NCBI RefSeq assembly: GCF_040253585.1
Contig: NZ_JBELAU010000018.1
Location: 1-64,000 of the forward strand
Direction: 5' to 3'
Source of the DNA: Emticicia sp040253585
GTDB lineage: Bacteria > Bacteroidota > Bacteroidia > Cytophagales > Spirosomataceae
DNA length: 64,000 nucleotides
Of this stretch, positions 1 to 7,100 are shown one piece after another. Made by a program: the position numbers and the translations under genes. A model generated the notes under the pieces. It did not search any database. It saw only the letters and a program-made list of their open reading frames with translations, and had not been told where the DNA came from. Within the stretch, counting starts at the first letter, position 1; every line of letters starts with the position of its first letter.

Positions 1-52
1 AACCAACAAATTAGGCCGATATACGGGTACTACTATCGTTTGGTCAGCTTAA
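1..52 (+). CDS. 3' end of an upstream prophage gene (partial)
   Basis: An open frame enters from the left edge and stops with TAA at 50-52, giving a C-terminus that reads ...GRYTGTTIVWSA. A second frame is also open from base 1 to a stop at 73-75. I prefer the first because its codons look like the neighbours and because the sequence after base 52 turns strongly AT-rich, as an intergenic spacer would. The product cannot be identified. From context it is probably a phage structural or late gene. Confidence 0.35.
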   Translation, partial: TNKLGRYTGTTIVWSA

Positions 53-87
53 AAATTAAGTTTTCAATTTTCTAAAATCTTAATAGA

Positions 88-372
88 ATGAATGTATATA
101 TCACTAAAGGATTTTCACCCTTTCTTCTAAGTGTAGAAGATAAAAGCGTATTGATGGAAGGACAAACAGAATTTGTTTCTCAACATCAAAGCAGATTCGT
201 AACTGGTACAGATTGCACCTGTACAGTATCGGTTTTTGAATCAATAAAAGACCTCGTAGGCACAGAAAACGCACCTGCATTGCACGCAAACAAGGATGTA
301 GCAGAAACACAACCTTACACAGACCGTTTAAATCTGTACATTGAAGACGGTTCTTTAAAATTAGTTTCATAG
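88..372 (+). CDS. hypothetical prophage protein, 94 aa
   Basis: This small soluble protein has no signal peptide or membrane segment. I do not recognise the family. It follows the truncated upstream gene in the same direction and ends just before a strong hairpin terminator, so it is probably the last gene of a late transcript. The opposite-strand frame covering the same bases is less plausible because the neighbours all read rightward. Confidence 0.55.
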   Translation: MNVYITKGFSPFLLSVEDKSVLMEGQTEFVSQHQSRFVTGTDCTCTVSVFESIKDLVGTENAPALHANKDVAETQPYTDRLNLYIEDGSLKLVS

Positions 373-384
373 TCAAAATAAAAC

Positions 385-418
385 AGTAGCCTTATTATTA
401 GTAAGGCTACTTTCTTTC
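385..418 (+). terminator. intrinsic terminator after the 88-372 gene
   Basis: A perfect 10-bp stem, AGTAGCCTTA at 385-394 and TAAGGCTACT at 402-411, encloses a 7-base loop and is followed by TTCTTT. It sits between two rightward prophage genes and probably separates the structural transcript from the lysis cassette. Confidence 0.7.
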
Positions 419-420
419 AA

Positions 421-792
421 ATGCTGTATTTACCTTACATCCTTATTTTCATTGCTGCATTTTGTAATGCAATAATGGACACACTTACACATAAGTTTTC
501 AAGTTCTGTTTTCAAAAACTTTAACCCACAGTTTTGGAATCCTACAATAAGTTGGACAAATAAATACAGAAACGGCAAAAAAGAAAATGGTAGAAAGTAC
601 CCGTCTTTTCTTTCGGGTGTTACCGACACTTTTAGCGATGGGTGGCACATTTTCAAACTCATATTTATATTGTCAATTGTCACAGGTTTTAGCCTTGGTA
701 ACTCTTTTAGGTGTGAGAATATACTCATTTTATTGGCAATTTGGGGGGTAACATTCAAATTGTTTTATGCAGTAATTTTAATTAAAAAATAA
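421..792 (+). CDS. small prophage membrane protein, 123 aa
   Basis: Three hydrophobic stretches are visible, around residues 1-20, 76-97 and 100-120. They enclose a polar, aromatic-rich loop (residues about 24-72) with many Asn, Lys and Trp. The gene begins a few bases after the terminator at 385-418 and stands 8 bases before the holin-like gene, so it probably belongs to the lysis cassette. I do not recognise the family. A membrane-targeted lysis accessory is possible, but this rests on position alone. Confidence 0.6.
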   Translation: MLYLPYILIFIAAFCNAIMDTLTHKFSSSVFKNFNPQFWNPTISWTNKYRNGKKENGRKYPSFLSGVTDTFSDGWHIFKLIFILSIVTGFSLGNSFRCENILILLAIWGVTFKLFYAVILIKK

Positions 793-800
793 CCTACCAC

Positions 801-1040
801 ATGGATATAATGCCTATACTCTCGAAACTATTAGAGGTTTCACCGTTTGCAGGTTTACTGCTTTACTTACTTTTTCGCTCGGAGAAAAGATTGGACGAAA
901 AAGAAGTAAAATATGAAGCGAGATTAGATGCAAAGGACACAGCAGTTAAAGAGGTAACAGACAATTACCATAAATCACAGGCACAGCACACAGCCGTTTT
1001 ACAGGAACTTGCAACCGTTATAAAAGACCGTAAGAAATGA
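801..1040 (+). CDS. holin-like protein (BhlA/UviB type)
   Basis: The 79-residue protein has one N-terminal membrane segment (about residues 8-25, ending LLLYLLF) followed by a long charged helix rich in Lys, Glu and Asp. This is the layout of BhlA/UviB-type holin-like peptides. A holin would permeabilise the inner membrane so that the endolysin reaches peptidoglycan. Its stop codon overlaps the endolysin start in an ATGA (1037-1040), a typical coupled holin-endolysin pair. A second in-frame ATG lies three codons downstream. Confidence 0.65.
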   Translation: MDIMPILSKLLEVSPFAGLLLYLLFRSEKRLDEKEVKYEARLDAKDTAVKEVTDNYHKSQAQHTAVLQELATVIKDRKK

Positions 1041-1585
1041 AACTTACAACCGAACACTTCACAGCCATTGACAAGCGATTAAGTAAAATAGAACCTTACT
1101 TGGTTTGGCTTAATCTTTATTTGCCACAGTTCAATATTAATACATGGCAAAGACTTAGTTGTTTCTTAGCACAGTGTTTCCATGAAAACGACTTTTTGAA
1201 CGGAATCGAAGAATATGCAAGCGGTGCAGCGTATCAAGGTAGAGAGGATTTAGGCAATATTCACCCAAACTACGGAGTAAAATATAAAGGGCGTGGATTT
1301 ATACACACCACAGGATATTTTAACTATTTAGAATTTACGAAGTTCGCTAATATGATGGGTATAAGTATTGATTTTACTAAACAACCCGAAAGATTAAAAG
1401 AACCTCAATTTGCGGTTTTGTCAGGCATTTTCTACTGGAATAACAAAAAACTAAATTCATTCGCTGATAAATTAGATTTTCAAGAAATTACCGAAATAGT
1501 GAATGGTGGTTTAACTCATTTGGCCAAACGCAAACAAACGTGGCTCAAAACCTTAGAGATATGCAAACAGATAATTCAATCTTAG
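1037..1585 (+). CDS. GH19-type endolysin (chitinase-like muramidase)
   Basis: The 182-residue protein matches the glycoside hydrolase 19 lysozyme-like fold used by many phage endolysins. Landmarks are FLAQCFHEND (about residues 42-51, with the expected catalytic Glu after His), a second acidic pair in EEYASGAAYQGREDLGN, and the YKGRGFIHTTGYFNY core (about 82-96). It has no signal peptide, so release would depend on the upstream holin-like protein. The substrate is inferred to be peptidoglycan. GH19 enzymes can also cut chitin, but the lysis context argues against that. Confidence 0.85.
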   Translation: MKLTTEHFTAIDKRLSKIEPYLVWLNLYLPQFNINTWQRLSCFLAQCFHENDFLNGIEEYASGAAYQGREDLGNIHPNYGVKYKGRGFIHTTGYFNYLEFTKFANMMGISIDFTKQPERLKEPQFAVLSGIFYWNNKKLNSFADKLDFQEITEIVNGGLTHLAKRKQTWLKTLEICKQIIQS

Positions 1586-2004
1586 CATTTATTAAGCGTG
1601 AAGGATGGAAACGCTTAATAGTTTACTTCTTTGTTGTAATTTTTGCCCTCAAATATGCCTTTGGCTTCATTAATTCTTCCCTCCGTGACTATTACACAAA
1701 AGATGTAGAAGAAAAGCACCTTAACGAGTTGTTAATGCTTGATTCTCAACTTCAAGAACTCGAAACAGCACTTTCAGAGCGTGGCAAGGTGCAGAAAGTA
1801 GAAGTACAAAAAAGCACGGTAACGAATAACAAGGCCGTGCAGAATCAGAAAGATTTAGAGCAAAAAATTAAAGTCTATGAAAAAACTGGTATGGTCATTC
1901 GTGAAGGTAGCACTACTGATGCAGTTAGCAGCATTGACAGTCTTAGGGCAGCCCTCAAAGAGCAAGCAGCCGAACGCAAACGAAGAAGTAATAAATCTTT
2001 ATAA
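1561..2004 (+). CDS. probable inner-membrane spanin-like protein
   Basis: From the ATG at 1561 the protein has 147 residues. A short cytoplasmic head is followed by one membrane segment (about residues 17-37) and then a long predicted coiled coil rich in Glu, Lys, Gln and Val. This is the topology of phage i-spanins (Rz-like), which span the periplasm and fuse the membranes during lysis. It overlaps the endolysin by 25 bases. A GTG at 1540 could extend it by seven residues, but the ATG gives the smaller overlap. There is no sequence-level family match that I can name. Confidence 0.55.
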   Translation: MQTDNSILAFIKREGWKRLIVYFFVVIFALKYAFGFINSSLRDYYTKDVEEKHLNELLMLDSQLQELETALSERGKVQKVEVQKSTVTNNKAVQNQKDLEQKIKVYEKTGMVIREGSTTDAVSSIDSLRAALKEQAAERKRRSNKSL

Positions 2005-2215
2005 AGATGCGTACCATCTTTGCAAAATAGACTTTGACACCTGCCAAAATCTTGTAAATAAGCAATCAAAATACATTCAGACACTCGAAAGTATCATAGA
2101 CGTACAGAAACAACGTCTTGGGAAGTTTGAAGCACTTATTTACAAAAATAATGGCCGAAAACGTAGAGCGTTTGGCCTGTACTTTATTTGGAAACGTAAC
2201 CGTAAAAAATTTTAA
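1877..2215 (+). CDS. overlapping exported protein, candidate outer spanin partner
   Basis: The frame starts inside the preceding gene, in the +1 frame, and shares 128 bases with it. The 112-residue product has a signal peptide (MKKLVWSF... to about residue 25, ending VLGQ), a heptad-like helix in the middle and a very basic tail (residues about 92-112). Overlap of an exported protein with an Rz-like gene is the classic Rz/Rz1 arrangement. Unlike Rz1 it has no lipobox cysteine after the signal, so it is not an ordinary lipoprotein o-spanin. Role inferred from position and topology. Confidence 0.5.
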   Translation: MKKLVWSFVKVALLMQLAALTVLGQPSKSKQPNANEEVINLYKDAYHLCKIDFDTCQNLVNKQSKYIQTLESIIDVQKQRLGKFEALIYKNNGRKRRAFGLYFIWKRNRKKF

Positions 2216-2216
2216 T

Positions 2217-2495
2217 ATGAAAACAATTAATGTAAACAATGACGGCAAAACATTCATTGCCTTTCAAAATGATGAAGGCTTACTGGTATTTAACCCGATT
2301 TTGGGCGGTAGTGCAACCGTATCTGTTAATGATAATTACGTAGCAACTGAACTAAACGGCCAAATGCAATTGGGCAGCCCAATTTTCTCGTTGCCTGCTT
2401 TTACTGATAACATCGAAGTTGCAAGGCAGGTAAGAGATAAAGTAAATAGTATTTCTGATACAGATTTTAAGACTTTAGAAAATATACTTCTATGA
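2217..2495 (+). CDS. hypothetical prophage protein, 92 aa
   Basis: I place the start at ATG 2217, two bases after the stop of the previous gene. The longer frame from 2118 would lie almost wholly inside the neighbour and looks like a shadow of it. The product (MKTINVNNDGKTFIAFQ...) is soluble and beta-rich by composition, with no signal peptide. It ends in an ATGA overlap with the next gene, so the two are translationally coupled. Function unknown. Confidence 0.55.
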   Translation: MKTINVNNDGKTFIAFQNDEGLLVFNPILGGSATVSVNDNYVATELNGQMQLGSPIFSLPAFTDNIEVARQVRDKVNSISDTDFKTLENILL

Positions 2496-3223
2496 AGGAA
2501 TTAATCTTATTTGGTTTGGCGGTCTTAGTACTGACCAACCGCAAACGCACCACCACAACGGCAAATACAGCCCAAACGGAGCAGCCAGTTCCCACCAAAA
2601 AAACTACAACCGTAGTAAATAATGGTGGCACTGCTGGCGGTGGAACTATCGAAACTCCTTTGTACTGGTTTACTCATAACCAACAATCTTTTGGTGAAGG
2701 TGATACACAAGTACAAGTGCAGCTTGTTTCTCATAGTAGAGTTGCACTGCCAACTGGACAGGCCACAGGCAACGATAATGCAAAGTGTGACTACTGGATT
2801 TATGACATGAATAATAATGTCATTGTTCAAATGCACGATGATTTTAATGCACACCATCCGAACTATTTTCCAAGTTCAGACCAATACGCAGGACAAACGG
2901 AATCGGTGAAAGTAGAAGTTGCAAGATTAAGCAGCATTTATCAGCCTGTAAATCCTTTTACTAACTATGAGAGCAAGGGCAACAACCACCACCCTTTTTT
3001 CAACCGATATTTGAAAGCAGGGAATTATAGATGGTTGATTCAAAACAAAAGCAATTTGAAAACGAATGTTTTTGTAGGATATGCCAACAGCGAACAAGAA
3101 AACGTGCAACACGACTTCGATATAGAAGCAGGTGGCACGGCAGATATAACATTTACGGTGGCACTGCACCCAACAGATACGGCCGTACCTATGAAAATCA
3201 ACCTAAATAATTATCGTAGGTAA
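2492..3223 (+). CDS. membrane-anchored or exported prophage protein, 243 aa
   Basis: A short hydrophobic N-terminus (ELILFGLAVLVL, residues 3-14) is followed by Arg/Lys and a Thr/Gly-rich linker to about residue 55. A globular region of about 185 residues rich in Asn, His and aromatic residues follows. It is the last rightward gene before a bidirectional terminator and is coupled to the preceding gene by ATGA. I do not recognise the family. A late exported protein or a surface-acting accessory would fit, but neither is shown. Confidence 0.55.
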   Translation: MKELILFGLAVLVLTNRKRTTTTANTAQTEQPVPTKKTTTVVNNGGTAGGGTIETPLYWFTHNQQSFGEGDTQVQVQLVSHSRVALPTGQATGNDNAKCDYWIYDMNNNVIVQMHDDFNAHHPNYFPSSDQYAGQTESVKVEVARLSSIYQPVNPFTNYESKGNNHHPFFNRYLKAGNYRWLIQNKSNLKTNVFVGYANSEQENVQHDFDIEAGGTADITFTVALHPTDTAVPMKINLNNYRR

Positions 3224-3274
3224 AAAACATACATTCTTAGGGGTAAGACTGTATTTCCATCAAACCCGAAAACT

Positions 3275-3304
3275 AAAAAAGCCACTCGTTTGAGTGGCTT
3301 TTTT
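3275..3304. terminator. bidirectional terminator between convergent prophage genes
   Basis: The stem GCCACTC/GAGTGGC (3281-3287 and 3292-3298, 4-base loop) is flanked by A-runs on the left and T-runs on the right. It can therefore end the rightward lysis transcript and the leftward lipoprotein transcript. Confidence 0.85.
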
Positions 3305-3322
3305 GTTGTAGGTGCATTTAAT

Positions 3323-3700
3323 TTATTTCTTTGCTTTTATTATAACTTCATCGTCTAAATTATACTCAAATAAAGTACCACGCACAAAACCTGCCTTTTC
3401 TCCGTCTTCATAAATTTCTATATCGTCACCGTTTTTCTTTAATTCAAAGGTACTTGTTTCAGTGGTTTTATCTCCATTGTCGTTTATTGTGAAAATAAAA
3501 TTTACTTTATTTTCGCTTACTTTTAGAAGTTGTATGCTTGAAGATACGCCACCAATAGGCAGGTTTATGGAATCACCGAAAAGTTCTACATAATAAACTT
3601 GGTAAGTTCCTTCGACTTGGGCAGAAAGTTCGGGTTCTACGTCTTTTTTAGTGCAAGAAAATACAGCAAAAGAAAGCAGCAGGATTAAGATTTTTTTCAT
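3323..3700 (-). CDS. prophage-borne lipoprotein, 125 aa (moron-like)
   Basis: The N-terminus MKKILILLLSFAVFSC is a lipoprotein signal with cysteine at residue 16, followed by a charged spacer and a domain of about 100 residues predicted to be beta-rich. Similar small lipoproteins are common in Bacteroidota, but I cannot name a family. The gene lies between the late genes and the early operon and has its own promoter-like element upstream (3726-3733). That is how moron genes such as lambda bor are placed: expressed in the lysogen and displayed on the host envelope. An ordinary host lipoprotein picked up by the phage is the alternative. Confidence 0.65.
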   Translation of the reverse strand: MKKILILLLSFAVFSCTKKDVEPELSAQVEGTYQVYYVELFGDSINLPIGGVSSSIQLLKVSENKVNFIFTINDNGDKTTETSTFELKKNGDDIEIYEDGEKAGFVRGTLFEYNLDDEVIIKAKK

Positions 3701-3725
3701 TGTGTTAATTATGTTTAGTGAGTTT

Positions 3726-3733
3726 CAAAATTA
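3726..3733 (-). promoter_or_regulatory. candidate -7 element for the lipoprotein gene
   Basis: Read on the minus strand this is TAATTTTG, matching the Bacteroidota TAnnTTTG element, 25 bases upstream of the lipoprotein ATG. The upstream -33 element is only weak (TTTAG at roughly the right distance). Confidence 0.5.
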
Positions 3734-3834
3734 TTTCCTAAAAACTTGTAGACCTAAATGTTTTTGATTTATTGATTATTCGGTGTCTTGTTTTTTGTTA
3801 GCATTTTTTTAGCTGCAGAGAGCTGATGGAAACA

Positions 3835-3850
3835 CGCTCGGTGCAGAGCG
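3835..3850 (-). terminator. weak hairpin downstream of the early operon
   Basis: CGCTC/GAGCG pairs across a 6-base loop, just past the last early gene. There is no proper T-run directly after it on the minus strand, so its role as the operon terminator is tentative. Confidence 0.3.
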
Positions 3851-3873
3851 ATTGTTTTTAATGGCGTTATTTG

Positions 3874-4134
3874 TTAACAAATATTCTTAATTCGGTCTAA
3901 TCTGTTTTGTAAATCCGTTATTTGCATAGCGTAGTCACTTAGTTTTGTACTTTGGTATTGTACTCTTTTACTTAGGTCGTTTATTTGGTTTATATTGGTT
4001 GGGTACTGGTATATAATATATTGGATTATATCAGTTGCAGACTTTTTACCAATCTTTGCCCCTACTTCGTTTAGTATCTCATTTGTACGTTCGTCTAAGT
4101 CACGAAGCATTACGGTTTTAAATTCTTTCTTCAT
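3874..4134 (-). CDS. small coiled-coil protein at the end of the early operon, 86 aa
   Basis: The N-terminus (KTVMLRDLDERTNEILNEVGAKIG) resembles the strand-helix start of ribbon-helix-helix DNA-binding proteins. The C-terminal half reads as a coiled coil (LSKRVQYQSTKLSDYAMQITDLQNRLDRI). A small DNA-binding accessory or regulator would fit the early-operon position. The RHH reading is by eye only. The gene overlaps the upstream neighbour by 17 bases. Confidence 0.55.
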   Translation of the reverse strand: MKKEFKTVMLRDLDERTNEILNEVGAKIGKKSATDIIQYIIYQYPTNINQINDLSKRVQYQSTKLSDYAMQITDLQNRLDRIKNIC

Positions 4135-4381
4135 TAGTACATTCGTTTACGGTGAAATCTGATACAAAATATTTTCCATCTTGGTTTTTTAATGTAAAAC
4201 AAAAGGTTCTTGCACCTTGCGAAACTGCATATTGACAATCGTCTAAAACAGAAACAAAATCGGTTTCTCTATCTATATTAGTTTCTACCCAACCACGACC
4301 ATCTACAAAAAAACTATCCAGTGAAGTTACTTCATGGTTTGGGTAAACTTGGTGTACTTTGTTTAGGCTTAAATTTTTCAT
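4118..4381 (-). CDS. hypothetical early-operon protein, 87 aa
   Basis: A soluble 87-residue protein with no recognisable motif. Its start overlaps the stop of the upstream ATPase gene in an ATGA (4378-4381), and its end overlaps the next gene by 17 bases, so all three are read from one message. I do not recognise a family. Confidence 0.55.
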   Translation of the reverse strand: MKNLSLNKVHQVYPNHEVTSLDSFFVDGRGWVETNIDRETDFVSVLDDCQYAVSQGARTFCFTLKNQDGKYFVSDFTVNECTNEERI

Positions 4382-5445
4382 CTTACAATCGTAAAGTTTT
4401 TGTTTTCTAATTCATTTAAAAATCCAAGTTCGAGAGACTTTTTAAGGCGTTCTCGTGCCTTCTTTTTCTGACTATCAATTTTAGAGTTTTTGTCTATTGT
4501 TTTGTCATAATTCAGAAAGCCAGTAATTACGTTTTCTTTGGTTAGTTCGATACTGGTGGCAAACATTTGTTTGCATACTTCGTGCAGTTCAGCGTTTTTG
4601 GTTTCTTCGCTTTTAGTTTCGAGTGCCTTCACTTCGTTATCGAATAGCACTCTAAAACCTTCCAAATCTTTATCCCACTGGAAAAAGTATGGTTCAAAAT
4701 CGGAGGTATAGCGGTTTAGCTTACAGCGAACTTGATGCACACCTTTTGCCCTATCTTTTGAAAGCGAAATTGCACCTGAACATTTACGCTCAATTTCCTG
4801 CCCGATGTGACCCCTTGCACCGTTGCCGTCCTTGCCTTCGTGTATTACCATTGCCATAGTTGTACCGTTTTCGAGAAGTTTCAATACTTTTTCAATTATC
4901 TTTTTAGATTGTTCCTCGTTGTTTACGGAGTCGATGAAATCGGTTATACCATCAATTACGATTAGGTGTGCGTTTGAATGTTCGAGAAAAACGTCTTGCA
5001 AGAAGTTCAAACGTTCTTCCATTTCCATCTTGCGAATGTTGTAAGTGAATAGGTTTTTCGGTTCTTCGATTTCGGCAATCTTACAGATACGCTCGTAAAA
5101 GCGTTTTGTTTGTTGGCGTGCCTGTTCGGTATCAATATAAACCACGTCCTTAGTGGTGTGCGTGGTTCTGATTAATAGAGTTTGGTTTGTATCGACTTCT
5201 TTCATTAGAGCCGTGGCAAGCATATAAACGAGAGCGTTTGATTTACCTGCTTTTTTTTCGCCCGAAATCATCAATATTTCGCCCTCCGTGCCTATCCAAG
5301 TATCATCAATAAAAATCGACGGTTGCAAAGGTTTCATTTCGGTATGCTTATTTATTAGGTAATTTTTAAGTATAGATTTCTTTGCCGTTTCGGGTGCAGT
5401 ATCGTTGTTTGATAGTACAGCACTGATATTAAGTTTCTTTGACAT
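4378..5445 (-). CDS. RepA/DnaB-like P-loop ATPase, probable phage replication protein
   Basis: The 355-residue protein carries a RecA-type core: Walker A GEKKAGKS (about residues 62-69), a Walker B strand HLIVIDG (about 160-166) and a downstream GNGARGHIGQEIERKCSG stretch. RepA-type helicases and AAA_25 proteins of mobile elements place their sensor and DNA-facing loop there. The C-terminal 90 residues are charged and look like a small helical DNA-binding domain. In the early operon it most likely loads or acts as the replicative helicase. A recombination ATPase is the alternative. Confidence 0.75.
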   Translation of the reverse strand: MSKKLNISAVLSNNDTAPETAKKSILKNYLINKHTEMKPLQPSIFIDDTWIGTEGEILMISGEKKAGKSNALVYMLATALMKEVDTNQTLLIRTTHTTKDVVYIDTEQARQQTKRFYERICKIAEIEEPKNLFTYNIRKMEMEERLNFLQDVFLEHSNAHLIVIDGITDFIDSVNNEEQSKKIIEKVLKLLENGTTMAMVIHEGKDGNGARGHIGQEIERKCSGAISLSKDRAKGVHQVRCKLNRYTSDFEPYFFQWDKDLEGFRVLFDNEVKALETKSEETKNAELHEVCKQMFATSIELTKENVITGFLNYDKTIDKNSKIDSQKKKARERLKKSLELGFLNELENKNFTIVR

Positions 5446-5860
5446 TAGGCAGTGATTTTAATTTTAACTCGTAAAATTCTCGTAATGGTTTAGGGCTTGT
5501 TTTTATTTCTTGCCTTATAAATGTTTCAAGAAAATGTTTAGCCATATATCTTGCTTTATAGTTTGGGAGTTCGTTGTATCGCTCAAAAAGTGATATTTCG
5601 CACTCAATGCCAACGTACTGGTATTGATTCAATAAACCCCAAAACTCCAAAAGCAACTTGAAAAGCATTTCAGATTCAAGCGGTTGCGGTGGTGGTGGCG
5701 TTTGCTCAAACTTCAAAGTTTCGTTTTCTTCAATCAGTTGTTTGACCCCAAGTAAAAATTCAGTCTCGTTCTGAATTGTTCTTATACTCCAACTTTGATT
5801 TTGTTCGGCCAGTTGAACACGCTCAATTTTTTGTTGCAACAGTTCTTTTAGTCGATTCAT
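5429..5860 (-). CDS. hypothetical early-operon protein, 143 aa
   Basis: I use the ATG at 5860 (MNRLKELLQQ...). An ATG at 5929 would add 23 residues but deepen the overlap with the upstream gene from 38 to 107 bases. A helical N-terminal half leads to a proline run (TPPPPQP) and a second helical part. It overlaps the ATPase gene start by 17 bases. A replication accessory is plausible from position only. Confidence 0.5.
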   Translation of the reverse strand: MNRLKELLQQKIERVQLAEQNQSWSIRTIQNETEFLLGVKQLIEENETLKFEQTPPPPQPLESEMLFKLLLEFWGLLNQYQYVGIECEISLFERYNELPNYKARYMAKHFLETFIRQEIKTSPKPLREFYELKLKSLPNVKET

Positions 5861-6173
5861 TTTGGAGTATCTTTTTAAGGTCTTTGAAAAACTGTTTATT
5901 TCTTGAATGACATCGTAAAATTTCGGCATCTATAAACGGTATAGCTTCATTTATTCGCTTCATTGGTTCGTCACTAATTTGATTCAACTGAATAGAAAGT
6001 CTTTCGTTTTTCCATTTCAGTTCTTCAATTTCTTCGTTTTTGTCTTCAATTATTTCTTTCAATCGTTGTATTTCGTAATTCATAGTAGTATCAGTTTGAG
6101 GTTTGTATTTACACGGACTGCACTCACAGCCAGTACGCAAAAGGTGGCAATTATGCCCGCAGGTTGTTTTCAT
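5823..6173 (-). CDS. Cys-rich plus coiled-coil early protein, 116 aa
   Basis: Starting at ATG 6173, the N-terminus has five cysteines and two histidines in about 23 residues (CGHNCHLLRTGCECSPC), which suggests metal binding. A long coiled coil (about residues 35-70) follows. The TTG at 6194 would add seven residues. The N-terminal end overlaps the small membrane-peptide gene at 6151-6270. Function unknown. Similar Cys clusters occur in small phage zinc-binding proteins. Confidence 0.5.
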   Translation of the reverse strand: MKTTCGHNCHLLRTGCECSPCKYKPQTDTTMNYEIQRLKEIIEDKNEEIEELKWKNERLSIQLNQISDEPMKRINEAIPFIDAEILRCHSRNKQFFKDLKKILQNESTKRTVATKN

Positions 6174-6270
6174 TCTCGACGTGCTTTTTATCAATTATTA
6201 GAACTATTACCATCAAAATAATTGCAGGAATTAAGCACAGAACCCCGATAACTCTAAGTATTGCTTGCAT
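6151..6270 (-). CDS. 39-residue single-span membrane peptide
   Basis: A complete small frame runs from ATG 6270 to TAA 6151-6153. The peptide starts MQAILRVIGV, is almost entirely hydrophobic to about residue 26, then ends with a charged tail (DKKHVENENN). It overlaps the stop of the upstream gene by 17 bases and the start of the downstream gene by 23 bases, fitting the rule of overlapping genes in this operon. Small early membrane peptides of phages can be toxic or exclude superinfection. No such activity is shown here. Confidence 0.5.
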   Translation of the reverse strand: MQAILRVIGVLCLIPAIILMVIVLIIDKKHVENENNLRA

Positions 6271-6448
6271 GGTATTGGTCGGATAAGGTTTGGAGTTCGT
6301 AAATTTCTTTTCTCATAAAGTTGAGCCAATAATCAGAATTTTGTTTTGTGCCTACGGTTGTAAGGCCGTTTTCAAACATTTTTAAATCCGTTCGGATAAC
6401 ATTGCCCAACTGTTTAATTCGGTTTTCGAGTTTGGTTTTATCGCTCAT
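6254..6448 (-). CDS. small early-operon protein, 64 aa
   Basis: ATG 6448 (MSDKTKLENRIKQ...) is preferred over a GTG at 6475. It keeps an 11-base overlap with the upstream gene. The protein is charged and helical with a central WLNFMRKEI segment. Family not recognised. Confidence 0.5.
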   Translation of the reverse strand: MSDKTKLENRIKQLGNVIRTDLKMFENGLTTVGTKQNSDYWLNFMRKEIYELQTLSDQYHASNT

Positions 6449-6626
6449 GGTTTTGGTTGTTTTCAAAATTTGCACAGGTGTCTTGTTTATCTACATACCA
6501 TCTTAGTAGCACACAGTATTTGTATTTTAGTGTTTCTACTTTTACGCCCTTTTTGCTTGCGTGTCCTTCTTGACCGCCTGTATAAAAGGCATTTGCACAG
6601 TTATCACAATTTCTCATTTCTTCCAT
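6438..6626 (-). CDS. small Cys-rich (zinc-ribbon-like) early protein, 62 aa
   Basis: A CDNC pair near the N-terminus and two further cysteines (YCVLL and DTCANF) make a probable four-Cys metal site in a 62-residue protein. Such proteins are common in early operons of phages as nucleic-acid-binding or regulatory accessories. A second ATG three codons in (6617) is an equally possible start. The gene overlaps the next upstream one by 13 bases. Confidence 0.55.
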   Translation of the reverse strand: MEEMRNCDNCANAFYTGGQEGHASKKGVKVETLKYKYCVLLRWYVDKQDTCANFENNQNHER

Positions 6627-6826
6627 CTTAATAAAGCGTTATACACAGCCTTTGAAATAGTGCTTATATGAGTTTCTTTGTCTTTACTTGTATTTGAAAG
6701 ATTGTAAATAACTCCATCGCCATTTTTATCGGTTTTTGAAACCGTAATAACAAACTCGTCTAATCCGAAACGCTCGCAGGTTTCGGCAATAACTTCTTTA
6801 AATAATTGAATCTCGTGAGGTTTCAT
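6614..6826 (-). CDS. hypothetical early-operon protein, 70 aa
   Basis: This small soluble mixed alpha/beta protein has no motif I recognise. It is linked to the upstream gene by a one-base stop-start overlap (base 6826) and to the downstream gene by a 13-base overlap, so it is clearly part of the polycistronic early message. Confidence 0.55.
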   Translation of the reverse strand: MKPHEIQLFKEVIAETCERFGLDEFVITVSKTDKNGDGVIYNLSNTSKDKETHISTISKAVYNALLRWKK

Positions 6827-7077
6827 TAGTCAATAGTCATTTGAAGGTTATTACCGAAAGGAGGAATGTTTTTAAACTTGTCTTGCATTGGTTTCAAGAT
6901 TAAATCTTTATCAACCTTGCAAACATGGCAAAACAAAAGAATGTCATCCGTTTCGGGTTTTTTCAGCCGTTTGTAAAATTGTTCTTTCGATAGCTTGGTT
7001 CGTTCTTGCCAAACCGTTCTAAAATACTTTGCTGACATCGGATTTACCGTACGATAAATATTTTGTAATTCTGACAT
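6826..7077 (-). CDS. first early gene, possible Cro-like regulator, 83 aa
   Basis: This gene opens the leftward early operon, directly across the switch region from the XRE-type repressor. Its middle (FRTVWQERTKLSKEQFYKRLKKPETDDILLFCHVCKVD) looks like a helix-turn-helix arrangement in which TKLSKEQFYKRL could be the recognition unit. Position and size fit a Cro-like or early-activator protein. The helix-turn-helix reading is by eye and not certain. Confidence 0.5.
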   Translation of the reverse strand: MSELQNIYRTVNPMSAKYFRTVWQERTKLSKEQFYKRLKKPETDDILLFCHVCKVDKDLILKPMQDKFKNIPPFGNNLQMTID

Positions 7078-7100
7078 ATAAATATTTGGTATAGTGTTAA

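Noticed and set aside
2118..2216. N-terminal extension of the 2217-2495 gene from ATG 2118
   Set aside because: Almost all of the extension lies inside the preceding gene in another frame; the ATG at 2217 directly follows the upstream stop.
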